Shown here piece by piece: positions 59,194 to 64,000 of a stretch of DNA of 64,000 nt; the stretch's first letter is position 1, and each line of letters starts with the position of its first letter. The stretch covers positions 172,905 through 236,904 of the forward strand of contig NW_003546245.1 of the NCBI RefSeq assembly GCF_000090795.2, given 5' to 3'. The translations under genes were made by a program, and so were the position numbers. Origin of the DNA: Amphimedon queenslandica (Eukaryota; Porifera; Demospongiae; Haplosclerida; Niphatidae). The notes beneath the pieces were generated by a model. The model ran no database searches. It saw only the letters and a list, made by a program, of their open reading frames with translations, and was not told the origin of the DNA.

Positions 59194-61415
59194 CAATGCA
59201 GTTCCTCTTAGTGTATGCACAAAAGCATTAACCCTTTGAGTTGTGTTCAGTGATGATGTGATTGGATGAGTGAGTGTAACTGCCAACTGGTTCCTTAGCT
59301 TCTCCTACACAATGCTTCTAACATGGAGGACAAAGAGCATAAAAGTCTTACCTTTTCTTGAAACTCTAGTGTGGCCTTTTTGCTCTCTGCTTCAAGCCTT
59401 GCCCTCTCATATTCCAACTGATGTTCCATCCTCTCCTACAGTACGTATAACAGAGACTATAAAACTGGAGGACAGAGAGATAGATATGACATACTTTTTC
59501 TTTCTTCAGTTCTTCTACATTCTGCTGCAGTGAAGACCTGACGGCTTCGTGTCTTGAAACTTCTCTAAAAGTTTATATGTACATGTACATGTCATTATAT
59601 TCTATCTTCCTTTCTGTCTTTATGCTTACAAGTTACTTCCTTTCTTCTCTCTCTCTCTCTTTCTCTGTCTCTCTCACCTTTGGTAAGTCTCTTCAAGTGT
59701 ATCCAGTTTTGTTTTCTCCATTTCAAATGACGCCACTAGTTGCGCCTTCTCCTGACGCAGCGAATGTACTTGTGCCTCTAATCCTCCGACTCTGCTCTGG
59801 ATCAGCATTTCTTTCTCAACAGCTGCTCGCTCTTTTTCAACGGCTGCATTCATCTGGTTCTGACAATCAACTACACAGTACAAGAAATACATGTACATTA
59901 ACAACCATAGCATCTACATGAACATGAATGAGGTTAAAGGTAGATTTTACAATAAGATTCTAGGCCTAACATTACTCAAGTTGAATCAAATTTAATTCTA
60001 GTGTCCATTCAAAGGTCAAATCACTCACACTTTTCATTAATAATTGATAGTTTGCTGGGCTATAGTGTCAATTTAACTAACCAATGCGTTGTGTAAGGCT
60101 ACTCTCAACCTTTTCCCAGTTATTAACTTGAGCCGAGTGGGCGGACTGGAGGTGTTCAATCTGTCTTAATAATGGACGAGTTGCTGGAGAGAGAGAGAGA
60201 GAGAAAGGAAAATGGAAAAGGAGAGATAGAGAGGAGTGAATGCCAAGTAAGATCATGTCTTGTGTGATATCATTTACCGTTTGATATTGTATCTGAGAGC
60301 TCTTGATTCCTTGACTCTGAATCTTGGAGTCTCTGGAATGTGACATAATAAAACAGCATAATATGTACATGTACATGTAAGCATAGTAAAAATGAAAAAT
60401 AACCCAATCACATTATCTACATGTACACATTGTGTTTGCATGCTCACTTGATGTAAGTCGGATATCTCTTGTCTCAGTTGCTCTTCTCTCCAAGTTACCT
60501 GCTGCTCATTCCTGCCCAGAGTCATCCTTAACTCATTCACCTACACACACACACACCATAAATATATACACAAATCATGAAACACATAATCACAACAAAG
60601 TATAAACATTATACACAAATATATGTGTCACTAGTACATGTATATCTCACTGCTAACATTGATCAATACATACAATGTACATGTACATGTACATATACAT
60701 TAGTAACTATTAGTTCAATCAATACAGTACATGTACATGTACATGTACATGTACATGTACATGTACATGTACATGTACACCCTAGGCCCATACTTGCATA
60801 AGAAGAGCATCCTTGTCTTTCTCTAATTGGAGTCGTTGCTCTTCCAATTCTCTCTTTAACTCGTCCCTTGTATTCTGTTTAGCATAAAGAGCTGCTTCTT
60901 CAGCTGCACTCTCAGCAATAGCATTAGTCTTACGTAATTCGGTTAATTCCCTGATGATATTCATACTAAGACCCCACCCACTAATAATTGTGATACTTGT
61001 AAGTGCTGTCAAGGTTCGACTGAAGACTTCTCACTCTTTCTTGAAGGTCAATCTTCTCCGGCTAAAGTAGTTAAACACATAAAACATGAAACATTTACAA
61101 AATAATGAACATGTAATTTGTAAAGACTTTGCTCAATGGATAACGTCTTACTCACTTTTATTGCGGCTAGTTCCTTTGCTTGCTGTTCAGAGATGCTGTT
61201 CAATTGTGACAATGATTCTAAAAAATTTTTTTTAATTTATAAAATTTCCTCATAACATAATGGCATGCATATACATGTACATGCAACAATAAAGTTTACT
61301 ACTATACCAACGATATTATACCTAGATATTTTTTCTCATTTTCTTCTTTTTTCTTGATAATTTCCTTGAGACGTTTGACTTCATTCTCAACATCTTCAAT
61401 CTGCTGTCTACAACC

Positions 61416-61471
<56 letters not shown>

Positions 61472-61488
61472 TGATGATGATGATGATG

Positions 61489-61540
<52 letters not shown>

Positions 61541-61542
61541 TG

Positions 61543-61574
<32 letters not shown>

Positions 61575-63898
61575 AATAATGTGTTTACTTCTGTGCCATT
61601 ATAAGCTGCTCATTCTGTTTCTCTTTTGCTCTTAGTTTCTTTATCGTGTTGTTAAACTGAAGCTCTTGCTTTGATAATTTCTCTCCTAAGTTAAAAGAGA
61701 GGGAGAGAATTTAATGGAGAAAAGAAGAAAAAAATTGAGAATAAACTAAGAATGAGAAGATAACAAGAGACCAACCTTCTTCCATTAGTCCTGCAATCTG
61801 CTCATCCTTCTCCCTCAATACATCCATCATCTTAGCATCACTGACATTCTTCCTGTACCATAATGACAGCATACTATAATATTCATATATCCTACCCCAC
61901 ACACTGACTGTTGTGTATGTTCTTTTTCCCATATCAACACTTGTTTCTTTAAACTGTTCCTCTCCTATTGATTATGTATGTGATAAGTGTCTTTTAATAA
62001 GTGTATCACTCTTACTGTTGTTAATGTCTCCATGTTCTTCTCCAGTCTTTCTGAGTGCTCCTCTAGCTGTGCCTTTAGCTCTTGAGTAGCTTGTAACTCT
62101 TTCCTCACTTCTTGTAGCTCTCTAGCAAATAATAGAAAACATAATAAACAATTGAACTTTAAAATATGCTAAGATATACATAGGTAAAGTTATAAGTACA
62201 TGAATGTACATGACAATAGCTTAAAAGCAGATATGAAATCAGCCATTTTAATCTACAATGTAAATGAATTGTTACTATAAGTGCATTCACCTTTGAGTGT
62301 CAAGTTGTTTCTCATGAAGTGACATTGTTTCTTGACTCATTTCCATCAGTTTTGTCTCTCTTGCTTCCAGTATGTGCTTTGTCTGTGCTAATTCCTAGAG
62401 CAACAAAAGAGAGAAGAGAAATGGAGAATCATAAAATAGAACAATCATAGCTTTACTTTAGTTAGTGTCTTAATCATATCAGAATCCTTTGCTGTCTCTC
62501 TTGTTCCAATGACAGGAGATGCTCTAACTTCACTAGTTGGACTATTATCATCTTGTCTTTCATTTGATTTATCATCCACTGTCTTGTCATTTCTCTTTGT
62601 TTCATCGCTACAAGTCTCGGGTTTAAATACTTCTTCATTCTCTACTACAACTGATTCAGGGTTGACAACACTATCCAGTACTACAGGGTCAGCCACTGGT
62701 TCTTTAACAAGTTTGACTGACTCACTTTCTAGTTTGACAGGTTCAGTTGCCAAGTCAACTTGTTCTGAAACAGGGTCTTTAGGATTTAGGGTATTTACTG
62801 CTTCCTGAGTCTCCAAGGACTCGTCTTCTCTCATATAAGTGGGTGGAGCTTCCTTTCTTGTATCATCAATAAGTTGTGTCTCTTCTTTCTTCTCCTGATC
62901 CTCATCTTTATGAATTTCAAGTACAGCTGGTTCTTTATTCTCTTCAGTAATTGATATACTATCCACAAGTTTCTTTTCATCATTAAATTGCAATTCTACT
63001 GATTCCATTTCTTCATGTTTAACATCATTAGTAGTATCAATATTAGCATCTGATGTAGTTGAGTTCATACTTGAAGCCGGTCCTAAAGGGTCTGATACAG
63101 TACTTGATTGAACAGGCTTTGAAGGGTCTGAAACTATTTTTGAAGGGTCCGAGATTATTTTCGAGTGTTCCAAGACTGCACTACATGTTTTAGGTGTTGA
63201 TGTTAAAGCTGGTTTTTCAGTGAAATGAGATGACTGGCCGTGAGAGACAGCATCTTTATTGGGCGTGGCTTTTAATGAATCAGTAGGTGTGGCCTTCAAA
63301 GAACCAGTGGGTGTGGTTTTTGGCGAACTTGCATGTTTTCTATTACTCCTAGCCCCTCCTCCTCCAGTCGATAGTTTAGTTGATGACTGTGTCTTTCTAA
63401 CTGATCCACTACTTGATCCACTTCTCTTTCCTTGAGGTGAAGGAGATCCCGTTGAACTCCAAAACGAGTCGGTTCCTCCCCAAGTACTTGAGAAATTATC
63501 GAAACTCTTTCCTTTAGAGACACTGTCACTATTAGCTTCTTTTGGATCTAATAAAAAATTAATGTTTAAGAAAAAAATTAATTATACAGCCCTCGTGAAG
63601 CAAAAATTTCGTCTAACAAAATGCCCGGACAAATCTGACAAACTTTTTGACCAACAAAATTTACGGTACTATATCCCCAATTTTATTGCAATCAGAAAAA
63701 TGAATTTAAGTATATTATTAAAAATTTATTATACATAATATTTAGGATAGGTTACTTGATATTGTTGAATTATCACCTCCTGCTCCTTCTCCTTTCTCTC
63801 CCTCTTGCTCTGTCTCACTGATGTCAAGGACTTTGTCTATTGATTTCTGCGCCTGTGAGAAAGCTGTCTTTGCGAAGCTGAGACTAGAATCAAACCAT
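58599..63898 (-). CDS. TMF1: TATA element modulatory factor 1 / golgin TMF1 (multi-exon)
   Basis: Coiled-coil Golgi tether that binds Rab6. The N-terminus MSWFDSSLSFAKTAFSQAQK-SIDKVLDI is nearly that of human TMF1 (MSWFNASQLSSFAKQALSQAQ...). A large exon (about 62455-63546) encodes a Ser/Thr/Glu-rich, low-complexity segment with short tandem motifs (KATPTDSLKATPNKD; DPSKIVSDPSK). The rest is coiled coil: LREKDEQIAGLMEEG, TRPLLRQIEHLQSAHSAQVNNW and the RVGGLEAQVHSLRQEKAQL exon all match human TMF1 in order. The C-terminal Rab6-binding region has LLQMFGEKAEETEELRMDIE, then DLKTMYRQQ-IEDLISKNQQH; stop at 58599-58601. Start ATG at 63896-63898. The gene is tail-to-tail with the striated-type myosin. 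Whether it also binds DNA, as the old name suggests, is not shown by the sequence. Confidence 0.93.
59137..59193. repeat. (AAT)n microsatellite
   Basis: About 56 bp of AAT in a TMF1 intron. Confidence 0.9.
60727..60780. repeat. (ACATGT)n hexamer array
   Basis: About nine uninterrupted copies of the self-complementary hexamer ACATGT in a TMF1 intron. A shorter run lies at about 60675-60695. Confidence 0.93.
61409..61575. repeat. Compound (ATA)n-(ATG)n microsatellite, about 165 bp
   Basis: Longest microsatellite in the window: AAT runs broken by about seven ATG units and a further ATG pair. It lies in a TMF1 intron. Confidence 0.93.
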
Positions 63899-64000
63899 GA
63901 CATCTTTAACTTTTTTACCTAAGAAGGGGAGGAGAAGCTGTGCCCAGATGGGCAAGGTTCAATGAAGAAGATCACGCCTTAAACCATGTGGAGTCATCAT
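63899..64000. other. Upstream edge of TMF1
   Basis: 102 bp of 5' flank or 5' UTR before the window ends. No motif recognised. Confidence 0.5.

Noticed and set aside
61354-61635. Poly-Ile/Met frame at 61354-61635
   Set aside because: Compound ATA/ATG microsatellite in a TMF1 intron.

Overview
The window looks like a gene-dense stretch of a metazoan nuclear genome, most likely a demosponge of the Amphimedon type. This is inference from content. The genes are animal genes with very short introns (many about 43-60 bp), short intergenic gaps, AT-rich sequence with many AAT/ATT and GA/CT microsatellites, and both ancient myosin II heavy-chain classes (non-muscle and striated-type). No bacterial, viral or retroelement coding sequence was recognised.

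Layout, left to right: non-muscle myosin II heavy chain (-, 632-10076); BTAF1/Mot1 (-, 10360-19401) with a tRNA-Gly(GCC) inside one intron; PCYT2 (+, 19562-21404); TOMM22 (-, 21676-22204); a TAB1-like PP2C protein (+, 22355-24506); EXOC7/Exo70 (-, 24741-29055); a ceramide synthase (+, 29188-31036); a single-exon ankyrin-repeat protein (-, 31145-32347); SQOR (+, 32425-34407); a POT/SLC15-like transporter (-, 34732-36527); a cathepsin-like protein without the catalytic cysteine (+, 36633-37683); EIF3B (-, 37841-42011); RALBP1 (-, 42157-45761); striated-type myosin II heavy chain (+, 45957-58097); TMF1 golgin (-, 58599-63898). Strands alternate almost perfectly, giving six head-to-head pairs with only 77-195 bp between start codons, so most promoters must be compact and probably bidirectional.

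The genes do not form one pathway. Several are membrane or trafficking genes (EXOC7, RALBP1, TMF1). EXOC7 and RALBP1 both connect, in known biology, to Ral GTPase signalling. PCYT2 and the ceramide synthase are lipid-synthesis genes, and the two myosins are actomyosin motors.

The main non-coding structure is a family of about 176-187 bp units in introns and flanks at 1-190, 5795-6215, 16375-16745, 26815-27905, 38210-38570, 41330-41640 and 54760-55390. All share one internal body but are joined at three kinds of junction built around CTATAG. Other points worth a second look are the linkage of the two myosin II classes, a TAB1 that keeps its phosphatase metal ligands, a papain-fold protein with Val in place of the catalytic Cys, a POT transporter without the proton-coupling motif, and a long phosphorylatable loop 1 in the non-muscle myosin.

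Coordinates for multi-exon genes are spans from start codon to stop codon including introns. Exon joins were made by eye and have not been checked against transcripts.
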